From assembly GCF_003966125.1 (NCBI RefSeq), contig NZ_RXMA01000023.1:1-64000 (forward strand): 64,000 nucleotides of DNA, written 5' to 3'. Origin of the DNA: Azospirillum griseum (GTDB lineage: Bacteria; Pseudomonadota; Alphaproteobacteria; Azospirillales; Azospirillaceae). Positions 55,287 through 63,913 of the stretch are shown here, piece by piece. The notes beneath the pieces were generated by a model that worked only from the letters and a program-made list of their open reading frames with translations, did no database searches and was not told the DNA's origin. The stretch's first letter is position 1; the number at the start of each line of letters is the position of its first letter. The position numbers were made by a program, and so were the translations under genes.

Positions 55287-56104
55287 TGGGTGGAATCACG
55301 CCTTTGGTCACGACGGCCCTGCCCCTGGCGGGATCGGTGGTCAACACGGTGCGCAGCGCCAGCAGCAGCAGCAACACCAGCGCCAACAACGCGGCAGCCC
55401 AACAGGCCGCTGCCCAGCAGGCGGCGGCGGAACTGGAGTACAAGCGCCAGCAGGACGCGGCGAAGGCGGCGGCCGAGCAAGCGGCGCTGGAGCGCAAATA
55501 CGCCGAGGAACGGGCGGCGGCCGAACGGTCGGCGGCGGCGTCGGAAGCCGCGCGCCAACAGCAGGCCCAATTGGCCGCCGAGGCGCAGGCGCGCGAGTGG
55601 GCGCGGCAGGACCAGTTGCGTCAACAGGACGCCGAAATCCAACGCCAGAAGGACGAGGCCGCCCGCATCGCCGCCGAACAGGCCCGCGCCAGCGAGATGG
55701 AGAGTTTCCAGGCCAGCCAGACTCAGACCCTGGCGCAGCTGCGCCTGAGTCAGGAGGCCGCCTATCTGGCGCAGGAAAAGGAGTCGCAGGCGCAGTTGGC
55801 GCAGTTGGCCGCCGCCGCCGACGCGGCGGAAAAGCGCCGGGTCGAGGCATTGCGCCAAAGCATGAGCAAGACCCGCGCCAGCCTGGGCGCGCGCGGCGTG
55901 TCCGCCACGGACGGTTCGGGCGAGGCGATCCTGTTGGGCCTGACCAAGGACACGGAAACCGACCGCCAGAACGCCCAGGCGGTGGACCAGCTCAAGAAAC
56001 AGGCGATCCAGCAGAATCTCGACGCGGTCAAGCGGCGCAACCTGTTGGAACAGACCCAGCTCGCCGACCGGCAGAAGCTGGAGTTCCTGAGCAAGTATTT
56101 CTGA
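55286..56104 (+). CDS. Coiled-coil phage protein
   Basis: 272 residues, from residue 45 almost continuous helix rich in Ala, Gln, Glu and Arg (for example QQAAAELEYKRQQDAAKAA), so a long coiled coil. The first 40 residues are Ser/Gly/Asn-rich. Its place between tail tubular B and the tailspike suggests an internal virion or injection protein, though T7's internal virion proteins are not alike in sequence. Starts by overlap (TGATG). Confidence 0.55.
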   Translation: MGGITPLVTTALPLAGSVVNTVRSASSSSNTSANNAAAQQAAAQQAAAELEYKRQQDAAKAAAEQAALERKYAEERAAAERSAAASEAARQQQAQLAAEAQAREWARQDQLRQQDAEIQRQKDEAARIAAEQARASEMESFQASQTQTLAQLRLSQEAAYLAQEKESQAQLAQLAAAADAAEKRRVEALRQSMSKTRASLGARGVSATDGSGEAILLGLTKDTETDRQNAQAVDQLKKQAIQQNLDAVKRRNLLEQTQLADRQKLEFLSKYF

Positions 56105-56144
56105 CCATCCGCCCTGACCGGCAGCGGCAACGCGGAGCCTTCCG

Positions 56145-58175
56145 ATGACCAGTTCCGTTCTCATCCCGCGCGGCACCCCGCGCGTGCAATACATCGCCGA
56201 CGGCGCGCTGCGGGTCTTCACCTACCCGTTCCCCATCTTCACCGACGCGGATCTCCAGGTGTTTCTGGGAGCCGCCCTGCAAAGCACCGGCTACCGCGTG
56301 GCGGGGGCCGGGGCCACGGCGGGCGGCAGCGTCACCTTCGACAGCGCGCCGGCGGCGGGCACGGCGGTGACGCTGCGCCGCCGTCTGGCGGTGGAACGCA
56401 CCAGCGATTTCAGCGACAGCGGACCGCTGCCCGCCGCCGCGCTCAATCTGGAGTTCGACCGGCTGACCGCGTCGGTGCAGCAGGTGGCGGGCGATCAGGA
56501 GCGGATGCTGCGCTACGCCGACACCGATCTGCCCGCCTCCACCCTGCTGCCGGGGCGGGCGGAACGGCTGGGCAAGCTGTTGAGCTTCGACGGCGAAGGC
56601 AACCCGACCGTCCGCCCGCCGGTGGATGAGGAGGCGCTGTCCACCTACGCGCCGCCGGGGGCCGGGGCGGTCAGCCGCCGGGTGCGCGACAAGCTGGCCG
56701 ATCTCGTCTCGGTCAAGGATTTCGGCGCGGTCGGCGACGGCACGGTCGATGACACGCTGGCCTTTCAGACGGCGCTGACCTCCGCCCGGGCGGTGCATGT
56801 GCCGTCCGGCAGCTACCGCATCACCAACACGCTGACGCTGGCCTATGGGAAGACGCTGACCGGGGCGGGGCAAAGCGCGGTGATCACGGGGGCGTCGTCC
56901 GCCTTTGACCTGATCCACATCCCCGACGGCTACGCCACCCTGTCGTCTTTGCGGTTGGAGGGGGGCAAGGCCGGGGTGCGGTTGTTCGGGCGCGATGGCC
57001 CTTGCGTGCAAAACAGCCTGACCGACCTGACCCTGTGGGATCCGCAGGTCGGCCTGCTGTTCGACGGCTACACCGATCCGAATTTCCCCTGCTATTGGAA
57101 CAACGTCGCCCGCGTGCTGGTCGCCCGCCCGGCGCAGCACGGGGTGTGGCTGACCCGCAGCGGGGCGGGGGACACGCCCAACGCCAACCGCTTCCACGCC
57201 GTGCGCGTCTATTCGCTGTCGGCCCCGATCTCCGGCAGCGGCTTTTTCGTCGAGCAGGGCAAGTACAACAACAGCTTCTTTGATTGCGAGGCCAACCTGT
57301 CGACGATGGCCGCCGCCTGCTTCCGCGTCGGGGCCGTCACCGACAAGACGCTGATCGTCAATTTCTACGCCGAATCGCTGGGCGGGGTGCCGAACATCCG
57401 GCTGGACGCCGGGTCGGTCGAAACCGCCATCGTCAATCTGTTCTCCGCCGCCGCCGGTCCGGCCATTCTGGATCTGTCGGGCGGGCAATACACGGCGGTC
57501 AACGCGGGCTACCCCGACAAGAACCGCCTGCAAGCCAGCCGGGTGACGCAACTGACCGTCGAGGCGCTGCGCTTTGACACCGACTATGTCGAGCCGGAGC
57601 ATGGCGGGCGGGTCGATCTGGATCTGACCAGCTCGGTCTATCTGATGAGCGCCTATGGCGGGCCTGTCGAGGCGCGTTTGCCCCCCGCCGGGTCGGCCAA
57701 TGGCCACACGGTGACGATCAAGAAGACCGACGCGTCGGTCAACGTCCTGACCATCACCGAACGCGACGGGCCGGGGCCGGACGGGCGGCGGCTGGCGCTG
57801 GGCAACCGCTATGACGTGGCGACGCTGGTGTCGAACGGGGCGAATTGGTGGATCGTGTCCGCCAACAACCCGCCCGCCAACGCGCATTTCCACGAGGGGG
57901 CCGGGCTGTTCGAACCCGATCTCAATCAGGCGCTCTATCTGGTCAGCGCCTGGAGCGGCGACGTCGAGGTGCGCCTGCCCACCCCCAGCGCCGCCCACGC
58001 GGTGGGGCGCACGGTGACGGTGAAGAAATCGGACAGCAGCGGCCACCGCGTCATCGTGACCAGCCAGACCGGGACCGGCCCAGACGCCGAGGCCATCGCG
58101 CTGACCGGCCAGGGCCACGCGGTGACGGCGATGTCGAACGGGGCGGCCTGGCACATCCTGGGGCGGAACCCATGA
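56145..58175 (+). CDS. Phage tailspike/tail fibre with pectate-lyase-like helix
   Basis: 676 residues. N terminus (about 1-160: GTPRVQYIADGALRVFTYPFPIFTDADLQVFLG) matches the T7 fibre-type attachment domain. A right-handed beta-helix follows (about 190-420, starting VKDFGAVGDGTVDDTLAFQTAL), and the C terminus carries two similar repeats of about 75 residues each (YLMSAYGGPVEARLPPAG and YLVSAWSGDVEVRLPTPS). It would recognise and perhaps cleave surface polysaccharide. The stop overlaps the terminase start. Confidence 0.75.
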   Translation: MTSSVLIPRGTPRVQYIADGALRVFTYPFPIFTDADLQVFLGAALQSTGYRVAGAGATAGGSVTFDSAPAAGTAVTLRRRLAVERTSDFSDSGPLPAAALNLEFDRLTASVQQVAGDQERMLRYADTDLPASTLLPGRAERLGKLLSFDGEGNPTVRPPVDEEALSTYAPPGAGAVSRRVRDKLADLVSVKDFGAVGDGTVDDTLAFQTALTSARAVHVPSGSYRITNTLTLAYGKTLTGAGQSAVITGASSAFDLIHIPDGYATLSSLRLEGGKAGVRLFGRDGPCVQNSLTDLTLWDPQVGLLFDGYTDPNFPCYWNNVARVLVARPAQHGVWLTRSGAGDTPNANRFHAVRVYSLSAPISGSGFFVEQGKYNNSFFDCEANLSTMAAACFRVGAVTDKTLIVNFYAESLGGVPNIRLDAGSVETAIVNLFSAAAGPAILDLSGGQYTAVNAGYPDKNRLQASRVTQLTVEALRFDTDYVEPEHGGRVDLDLTSSVYLMSAYGGPVEARLPPAGSANGHTVTIKKTDASVNVLTITERDGPGPDGRRLALGNRYDVATLVSNGANWWIVSANNPPANAHFHEGAGLFEPDLNQALYLVSAWSGDVEVRLPTPSAAHAVGRTVTVKKSDSSGHRVIVTSQTGTGPDAEAIALTGQGHAVTAMSNGAAWHILGRNP

Positions 58176-59761
58176 CGGAGGGGGCCATGAAGGCGGGAGC
58201 CATGACGGCGGACTCCGTGACGGGCGACTCGTTTCCCGATTTCGTCCAACGCTGGAACAGCCTGTCGGAGCTGGGCACGCCCAAGCATCACCGCGACATC
58301 GCCCGTTGGCTGGAGGCGCACAGCGGCAACGACAACCGCCGCATGCTGCTGATGGCCTTTCGCGGGTCGGGCAAATCGACGCTGGTCGGGCTGTTCGCGG
58401 CGTGGCTGCTGTGCCGCGACCCCAACCGGCGGCTGCTGGTGCTCGCCGCCGATCTGCGGCTGGCGATGAAGATGGTGCGCAACGTCAAACGCATCCTGGA
58501 GCGCCACCCCGACACCAGGCACCTGAAACCACCGGCCAAGGACCGCGACCAGTGGGGGAACGAGCGTTTCACCGTGGTCCGTCCGATGGAGCTGCGCGAC
58601 CCGTCGATGGCCGCCAGCGGGGTGGAGGGCAACATCACCGGCAACCGCGCCGACGTGGTGATCTGCGACGATGTGGAGGTGCCGCGCAACACCGACACCG
58701 CCGCCAAGCGCGCCGCCCTGCGCGACCGGCTGGCGGAGCTGGAGTATGTGCTGGTCCCCGGCGGGGCGCAGCTCTATGTCGGCACGCCGCACAGCCACTA
58801 CACCCTCTACGCCGACGCGGCGCGGGAGGAGGTGGGCGAAACCGCGCCCTTCCTGGACGGGTTCGACCGTTTCGTCCTGCCGGTCTACACCGAGGATCCC
58901 GCCACCGGCAAACGCCGCTACGCCTGGAAGGAGCGGTTTGGCGAGGCCCACGTCAACCGCATCCGCAAAACCACCGGCCCGGCGAAATTCACCAGCCAGA
59001 TGCTGTTGCAGCCGGTCAACCAGGCCGACGGCTTCCTCGACGTCGACAAGCTGGGCCGCTACGACGGCGAGCCGGAGTACCGCGAGGCGCTGGGCCGCGC
59101 GGTGCTGACCCTGAACGGCGTGCGCCTGTTGTCGGCAAGCTGCTGGTGGGATCCCGCCTTCGCCCGCCCACGCGGGGAGGAGGGCGCGGCCAGGCGCACC
59201 GGCGATGGCAGCGTCGTCGCCGTGCTGTTCGGCGGCGAGGACCATCGGCTGTACCTGCACCGCGTGCTGTATCTGCGCGTCGATCCGGCCAAGCCGGACA
59301 GCGAGGCGGACCAGCAATGCCAGCAGGTGGCCGATCTGCTGGCCGGGCTGCATCTGCCCGCCATCCATGTGGAGATCAACGGCATCGGGCGCTTCCTGCC
59401 CGGCCTGCTGCGCGAACGGCTGCGCAAGGACGGGGTTCCGGCCGGGGTGGTGGAACACACCAGCCACACGCCCAAGGCCCGCCGCATCGTCGAGGCGTTC
59501 GACGCCCGGCTGGCCGACCGCCGCCTGATCGCCCACGCCCAGGTGTGGGGAACACCCTTCATCCGCGAGATGCGGGAATGGCGGCCCGCCGGGCGCAAAC
59601 CCGGCCATGACGACGGGCTGGACGCGGTGGCGGGCTGCCTGTCGGTCGAGCCGCAACGCTTCGACCGCAGCGGCCAAGCGCCGGACCGCCGCCACGACTG
59701 GCGCGGAACCGGCGCGGTGGTCGCCCCGTCCGATTGGGATGTGTCGGGGTGGGACGCGTAA
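58172..59761 (+). CDS. Phage terminase large subunit
   Basis: 529 residues. Walker A MAFRGSGKST (about 61-70), Walker B ADVVICDDVE (about 160-169) and an RNase-H-like nuclease domain with Asp/Glu residues in SCWWDPAFARPR, HVEINGIGRFLPGLL and HDDGLDAVAGC. All expected ATPase and nuclease motifs are present, so it looks active. It drives DNA into a capsid through a portal, which is not found here. Starts by overlap (ATGA). Confidence 0.82.
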   Translation: MTEGAMKAGAMTADSVTGDSFPDFVQRWNSLSELGTPKHHRDIARWLEAHSGNDNRRMLLMAFRGSGKSTLVGLFAAWLLCRDPNRRLLVLAADLRLAMKMVRNVKRILERHPDTRHLKPPAKDRDQWGNERFTVVRPMELRDPSMAASGVEGNITGNRADVVICDDVEVPRNTDTAAKRAALRDRLAELEYVLVPGGAQLYVGTPHSHYTLYADAAREEVGETAPFLDGFDRFVLPVYTEDPATGKRRYAWKERFGEAHVNRIRKTTGPAKFTSQMLLQPVNQADGFLDVDKLGRYDGEPEYREALGRAVLTLNGVRLLSASCWWDPAFARPRGEEGAARRTGDGSVVAVLFGGEDHRLYLHRVLYLRVDPAKPDSEADQQCQQVADLLAGLHLPAIHVEINGIGRFLPGLLRERLRKDGVPAGVVEHTSHTPKARRIVEAFDARLADRRLIAHAQVWGTPFIREMREWRPAGRKPGHDDGLDAVAGCLSVEPQRFDRSGQAPDRRHDWRGTGAVVAPSDWDVSGWDA

Positions 59762-59850
59762 CACCGGGTTCGGAAGGTCCTGCCGTCGATGATGGGCGGG
59801 CGGGGCGTGTTTCCGATCCTGTCACAGGGATCATGTCACAGGAGAGTGCG

Positions 59851-60162
59851 ATGCATGAGAATCTGGATTTTGCGTGGTGGATCACCGCCGTTGAGTTGCC
59901 GGTGATGGGCGGCCTGTTCTGGCTGATCGCCCGGCTGCGCAACGACGCGGAAACCGCGCTGGAAACCCTGCGGACGCGCGCGGAATCGGCGCAGACGCAG
60001 GTGCGGGAAAGTCTGGCGGCGTACAAGCTGGAGGTCGCCAAGACCTACGTCTCGTTCGCGACCCTGAAGGATGTCGAGCAGCGTCTGACCGACCATCTGC
60101 TGCGCATCGAAAACAAGCTGGAATCAGGCGGCGGGCCGTTCGGGGAGGGCGGGCGTCGGTGA
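59851..60162 (+). CDS. Small membrane protein with coiled coil
   Basis: 103 residues: one hydrophobic segment near the start (about 7-28, WWITAVELPVMGGLFWLIARL) and then a long charged helix, resembling the holin- or lysis-associated small proteins near phage terminases in alphaproteobacteria. AGGAG seven bases before ATG 59851 decides the start. Lysis role is only a suggestion. Confidence 0.55.
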   Translation: MHENLDFAWWITAVELPVMGGLFWLIARLRNDAETALETLRTRAESAQTQVRESLAAYKLEVAKTYVSFATLKDVEQRLTDHLLRIENKLESGGGPFGEGGRR

Positions 60163-60207
60163 CGCCCGGACCTTGACCCGCGACGGAAAAACGGACGGAG
60201 CAGGACC

Positions 60208-60426
60208 TCAATCGGCGTGGTGGATCATCGCCTGATAGATCTTCCACGCCACCTCGACCGAGACGCCGCCCGCGCGGGCACCCGAGGCCAGCATGGTGGC
60301 GCTGGGCTTCAGCGGAACGGCGGTGTGGCCCGGTTCGCACAGGGCACCCATGGCGGTGACGGACGCGTTCAGGGTGTTGTCGGTGGGCTGGCTGGACTTG
60401 GTCATGTGCAGGGCGATCGCGTTCAT
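60208..60426 (-). CDS. Small uncharacterised protein
   Basis: 72 residues, beginning MNAIALHMTKSSQPTDNTLNASVTAMGAL and ending WKIYQAMIHHAD, with short Gly/Ala and Ser/Thr runs. Not recognised. GGAGG eight bases before the ATG supports it. It is on the opposite strand to the cassette, at its right edge. Confidence 0.55.
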   Translation of the reverse strand: MNAIALHMTKSSQPTDNTLNASVTAMGALCEPGHTAVPLKPSATMLASGARAGGVSVEVAWKIYQAMIHHAD

Positions 60427-60614
60427 GGCTGAAGCCTCCGTTGCGGTTGACCCCCTCACAGCAAAAGGAATGCCAAGTGCCGGTTGAGGGGGCGGAATCG
60501 CGGAATCGCTCAGCTTGCCGCCCTTATGACCAAAGGCAGGGCCGGGGTGGACGGCTTTGGTCGGGGGTGATTCCTCAAAAATACCCGCAAAATGCTGTTT
60601 GATTTCGGTGTGCG

Positions 60615-60629
60615 TTTGCAAAATGCAAA
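60615..60629. promoter_or_regulatory. Perfect inverted repeat, possible operator
   Basis: TTTGCA-AAA-TGCAAA, 6-3-6, about 75 bases before the DUF952 start. It resembles other TTGC/GCAA repeats of this window. No binding protein is assigned. Confidence 0.35.
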
Positions 60630-60704
60630 GCGGGATCGGTTTGGGGCCTCCCACCTTGCAAATCGATTCCGCTTTTGCGCGATCCGCACTAGTGTCCGAC
60701 CATC

Positions 60705-61079
60705 ATGACCGACCGCATCATCCATCACATGTGCCGCGCGGACGAGTGGGACGCCGCCCGCGCCGCAGGCTCCTACCCCGGTTCCTCGCAGGACGCGAAG
60801 GACGGCTTCATCCATTTCTCCACCGCCGCGCAGGTGGAGGAGAGCGCCGCCAAGCACCGCGCCGGACAGGATGGCCTGATGCTGCTGACGGTGGACGCCG
60901 ACCGGCTGGGGCCGGACCTGCGTTGGGAACCGTCGCGCGGCGGCCAACTCTTCCCCCATCTCTACGCCGCGCTGCCGGTGGCCGCCGTTCTGCGCGCCGA
61001 TCCGCTGCCGCTCGGCCCCGACGGGCGGCACGTCTTCCCGGCGGATTTCCCCTTCTCCCCGCTGGAGACCGCGCCGTGA
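60705..61079 (+). CDS. DUF952 protein
   Basis: 124 residues of the DUF952 family (IHHMCRADEWDAARAAGSYPGSS, then KDGFIHFSTAAQVEESA and LRWEPSRGGQLFPHLYAALP). The domain is small, cytoplasmic and of unknown function; it resembles ADP-ribosyl-type folds. The stop overlaps the pyrD start (GTGA), so the two are co-translated. Confidence 0.85.
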   Translation: MTDRIIHHMCRADEWDAARAAGSYPGSSQDAKDGFIHFSTAAQVEESAAKHRAGQDGLMLLTVDADRLGPDLRWEPSRGGQLFPHLYAALPVAAVLRADPLPLGPDGRHVFPADFPFSPLETAP

Positions 61080-62149
61080 TCGACCTGTTTCCCCTCATCC
61101 GGCCCCTGCTGTTCCGCTTCGATCCCGAAACCGCGCACGGGCTGGCGCTGGCGGCGTTGAAGAGCGGGCTTCTGCCCGCTGCCGGGGCGGGTGACGATCC
61201 GGTTCTGCGGACCCGCGTCTGGGGGCTGGACTTCGCCAACCCCATCGGGCTGGCCGCCGGGTTCGACAAGAACGCCGAGGTGGTGGACGCCATGCTGCGC
61301 CAGGGCTTCGGCTTTGTCGAAGCGGGCAGCGTCACCCCGCGCCCGCAGCCGGGCAACCCGCGCCCGCGCCTGTTCCGCGCGGTGGAGCAGGGGGCGGTTC
61401 TTAACCGCATGGGCTTCAACAACGACGGGTTGGAGGCGTTCGCCGCCCGGCTGGAGCGCCGCCGCGCCGACCCGTCGCGCCCCGTCGGGCCGGTCGGGGC
61501 CAATCTGGGCAAGAACAAGGACACGGTGGACGCCGCCGACGATTACGTGATCGGCGTGCGCCGTCTGGCCCCGCTGGCCGATTATCTGGTGGTCAACGTC
61601 TCCTCCCCCAACACGCCGGGCCTGCGCGCCTTGCAGGGGCGGGACCCGCTGCGCGATCTGCTGGGCCGGGCGCTGGACGCGCGGGCGGCCTGCAAGCTGG
61701 CGCGCACCCCGCCGCTGCTGCTGAAGATCGCCCCCGACCTGACCGACGAGGACAAGAGCGACATCGCCGCCGTGGCGCTGGAGAGCGGGGTGGATGGCCT
61801 GATCGTGTCCAACACCACCATCGCCCGCCCGGCGGAGATCCCCGAGGCGCTGCAGGCCGAAGTCGGCGGCCTGTCCGGCCGTCCGCTGTTCGGCCCGTCC
61901 ACCGCCGTGCTGGCGGAGATGCACGGGCTGACCGGGGGCAAGCTGCCGCTGGTCGGGGCGGGCGGGGTGGCGTCGGGAGCGGACGCCTACGCCAAAATCC
62001 GCGCGGGTGCCTCGCTGGTGCAGTTCTATTCCGCCATGGTCTATGGCGGCCCGGCGCTGGTGCTGCGCATCCGGGCGGAGCTGGCCGATCTGCTGCGCCG
62101 CGACGGTTTCGCCAGCGTGGCCGACGCCGTGGGGGCGGACCACCGCTGA
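61076..62149 (+). CDS. pyrD: Dihydroorotate dehydrogenase, class 2
   Basis: 357 residues, membrane-associated quinone-linked type. N-terminal amphipathic helix LIRPLLFRFDPETAHGLALAAL, then FMN and substrate signatures GLDFANPIGLAAGFDKNAE, GFNNDGL, VVNVSSPNTPGLR, the catalytic Ser in NVSSPNTPG, KIAPDLT and GAGGVASGADAYAKIRAGASLVQFYSAMVYGGP. It oxidises dihydroorotate in pyrimidine synthesis. The start is GTG 61076, overlapping the DUF952 stop. Confidence 0.95.
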   Translation: MIDLFPLIRPLLFRFDPETAHGLALAALKSGLLPAAGAGDDPVLRTRVWGLDFANPIGLAAGFDKNAEVVDAMLRQGFGFVEAGSVTPRPQPGNPRPRLFRAVEQGAVLNRMGFNNDGLEAFAARLERRRADPSRPVGPVGANLGKNKDTVDAADDYVIGVRRLAPLADYLVVNVSSPNTPGLRALQGRDPLRDLLGRALDARAACKLARTPPLLLKIAPDLTDEDKSDIAAVALESGVDGLIVSNTTIARPAEIPEALQAEVGGLSGRPLFGPSTAVLAEMHGLTGGKLPLVGAGGVASGADAYAKIRAGASLVQFYSAMVYGGPALVLRIRAELADLLRRDGFASVADAVGADHR

Positions 62150-62209
62150 CGCGCGGCGGCGTCTGTTCCGCAGGACGGGCGCCGGGGTGGCGTAGCATTA
62201 ACGGATCGT

Positions 62210-62246
62210 CAAGCCGGGACCCCGACAGTCGGGGTATCCCGGCTTG
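62210..62246. repeat. Strong hairpin after pyrD
   Basis: CAAGCCGGGA and CCCCGA pair with TCGGGG and TCCCGGCTTG in a nested stem of about 16 pairs with a 3-base loop. There is no T-run. It may protect the pyrD mRNA 3' end or act as a repeat element. Confidence 0.6.
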
Positions 62247-62281
62247 CTCCGTCCGGCACCCCGCTGTTTCACGTGAAAGCC

Positions 62282-63487
62282 ATGACCCTGCTGACCCACA
62301 TCGTTTACGCGCTCGCTTATCTTGTGGCCGGTGTGTCGGTGGGGGCGACGCTGCCCCTGATGCGGCCGGAGGCCGACCCGATGGTCGGCTGGCTCGCCGG
62401 GGCGCTGGTGGTGCTGGCGGGCGCGCTGCTGCACGAGATCGTCACCCGGCTGGAGCGCGAGCGCAAAGCCGCCCAGCGCTTCCACCGCATGAGCGACCGC
62501 GCCGAGTCGCTGGTGCAGGAGCTGGAAACCCTGCGCGCCGCCCTGGCCGACGACCGCGCCCACAGCCCCGGCACCGCCCGCTACGACGCGGTGATGCAGG
62601 AGGTGCGGCTTCTGCAATCGCTGGTGTCCAAGCTGACCGAACGTCGGGGGGCACCGCGCCCGCCCGCCGCCGCGTCCGACCGCCGTGGTCCCGGCAGCGG
62701 TGAAACCGTGACCGCCGCCGCCTTGCCGTCCACCGCGTTGCACCCGCCGATGAACGACGCGTCGGTGCTGGAGGCGGTGCGCGACGCCCTGAAGGCCGAC
62801 CGCATCGACATCTATCTTCAGCCCATCGTCAGCCTGCCCCAGCGCAAGCACCGGTTCTACGAGGTGTTTTCGCGCGTGCGGGCGGCCGATGGTCATCAGG
62901 TCATGCCCGACCGCTATCTGGAGATCGCCGAGCGCGAGGGGCTGATCGCCACCATCGACAATCTGCTGCTGGTCCGCTGCGTCCAGTTGATCCGCGAGAC
63001 GGAGCGGCGGCAGCACTCCATCGGCTTCTTTTCCAACATCTCCGCCGCCACCCTGGCCGACGCCGATTTCATGCGCCACTTTCTGCACATGATGACGTCG
63101 AACCAGGCGCTGGTTCCCAAGCTGGTGTTCGAACTGAGCCAGGCCGACCTGCGGGCGGGCGGGGCGGTGACGCTGGGGATCCTGTCGCAACTGGGGCGAT
63201 TGGGTTTCCGTTTCTCCATGGATCAGGTGACGACGCTGGATTTCGACGTGGACCAGCTTTTGCGCCACGAGTTCCGCTATGTGAAGCTCGACCGCGCCCT
63301 GGTGCTCGACCCCGCCCAGGCCGCGCGGGTGAAGGAACTGCGCCGCCGCTTCGCCAACGAGGGCATCGACCTGATCGTCGAGAAGATCGAAACGGAAAAC
63401 CAGCTCATCGAGATCCTCGACACCGGATTCGACTTCGGCCAGGGCTACCTCTTCGGCGAACCCCGCCTCAGCCGCAAGCCGGGGTGA
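62282..63487 (+). CDS. TipF-like degenerate EAL-domain protein
   Basis: 401 residues: two membrane helices (about 4-22 and 33-52), a coiled coil (about 55-125), a Pro/Ala linker and a C-terminal EAL domain (about 160-400). Catalytic signatures are altered: the EAL motif reads EVF (YEVFSRVR), the DDFG pair reads MDQV, while Lys (YVKLDR) and the late Glu (IVEKIETENQ) remain. This points to a c-di-GMP receptor rather than an active phosphodiesterase. The layout matches TipF, which builds the flagellum in Caulobacter. The start at 62282 is chosen over GTG 62273. Confidence 0.8.
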   Translation: MTLLTHIVYALAYLVAGVSVGATLPLMRPEADPMVGWLAGALVVLAGALLHEIVTRLERERKAAQRFHRMSDRAESLVQELETLRAALADDRAHSPGTARYDAVMQEVRLLQSLVSKLTERRGAPRPPAAASDRRGPGSGETVTAAALPSTALHPPMNDASVLEAVRDALKADRIDIYLQPIVSLPQRKHRFYEVFSRVRAADGHQVMPDRYLEIAEREGLIATIDNLLLVRCVQLIRETERRQHSIGFFSNISAATLADADFMRHFLHMMTSNQALVPKLVFELSQADLRAGGAVTLGILSQLGRLGFRFSMDQVTTLDFDVDQLLRHEFRYVKLDRALVLDPAQAARVKELRRRFANEGIDLIVEKIETENQLIEILDTGFDFGQGYLFGEPRLSRKPG

Positions 63488-63511
63488 CGCGGAGCCGACA
63501 CGCGCATCCGC

Positions 63512-63913
63512 TCACAGCCCGATCAATGCGGCGAGCTTGCCGCGCACCTCCGCCAACACCGGATCGGGAACGCGCCCGCCGATGAAACGGATCGGTCGCG
63601 CCAACGTGTCGATGCTGCGGACGTGGCTGGTCAGAATCTCCCCGGCGATCGGCAAACCATCGGGCAGGACCGCGCTGGTGGGAAAGGGGCGCGCCCGCGA
63701 CGTGATCGGGCAGACGATGGCGAAGCGGGTGGCCTGCCAGAAGGGACGCGGCGACACCACCAGCGCCGGGCGGCGTCCGGCCTGTTCCCGACCGACGCGC
63801 GGATCGAAGTCGGTCCAGATCAGATCCCCGGCGTCGGGTTCCCATCCCTCGGCGCCGGGATGCCCAGGTTCACCGGGGGAAACAGGTTCACCGGGGGAAA
63901 GCGGATCACTCAT
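63512..63913 (-). CDS. MazF/PemK-family toxin
   Basis: 133 residues. Begins with a Pro/Gly-rich leader, then the MazF fold: GDLIWTDFDPRVGREQAGRRPALVVSPRPFW (Arg and loop of the active site) and PITSRARPFPTSAVLP. MazF proteins cut mRNA at short sequences. Starts inside the antitoxin end (8-base overlap). Confidence 0.88.
   Translation of the reverse strand: MSDPLSPGEPVSPGEPGHPGAEGWEPDAGDLIWTDFDPRVGREQAGRRPALVVSPRPFWQATRFAIVCPITSRARPFPTSAVLPDGLPIAGEILTSHVRSIDTLARPIRFIGGRVPDPVLAEVRGKLAALIGL

Larger units (their letters stand above)
51574..60162 (+). mobile_element. T7-like phage virion gene cassette
   Basis: Eight open genes on one strand, mostly overlapping by 1-4 bases: capsid, small protein, tail tubular A, tail tubular B, coiled-coil protein, tailspike, large terminase, small membrane protein. 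No portal, scaffold, integrase, polymerase, endolysin, holin-endolysin pair, repressor or attachment site was found, and the flanking genes look chromosomal. Base composition does not differ visibly. Decayed prophage, domesticated particle or GTA-like module are all possible. Confidence 0.7.

Noticed and set aside
56028..58154. 708-codon minus-strand frame opposite the tailspike
   Set aside because: Shadow frame without any domain; the plus-strand gene overlaps its neighbours as expected of a phage operon.
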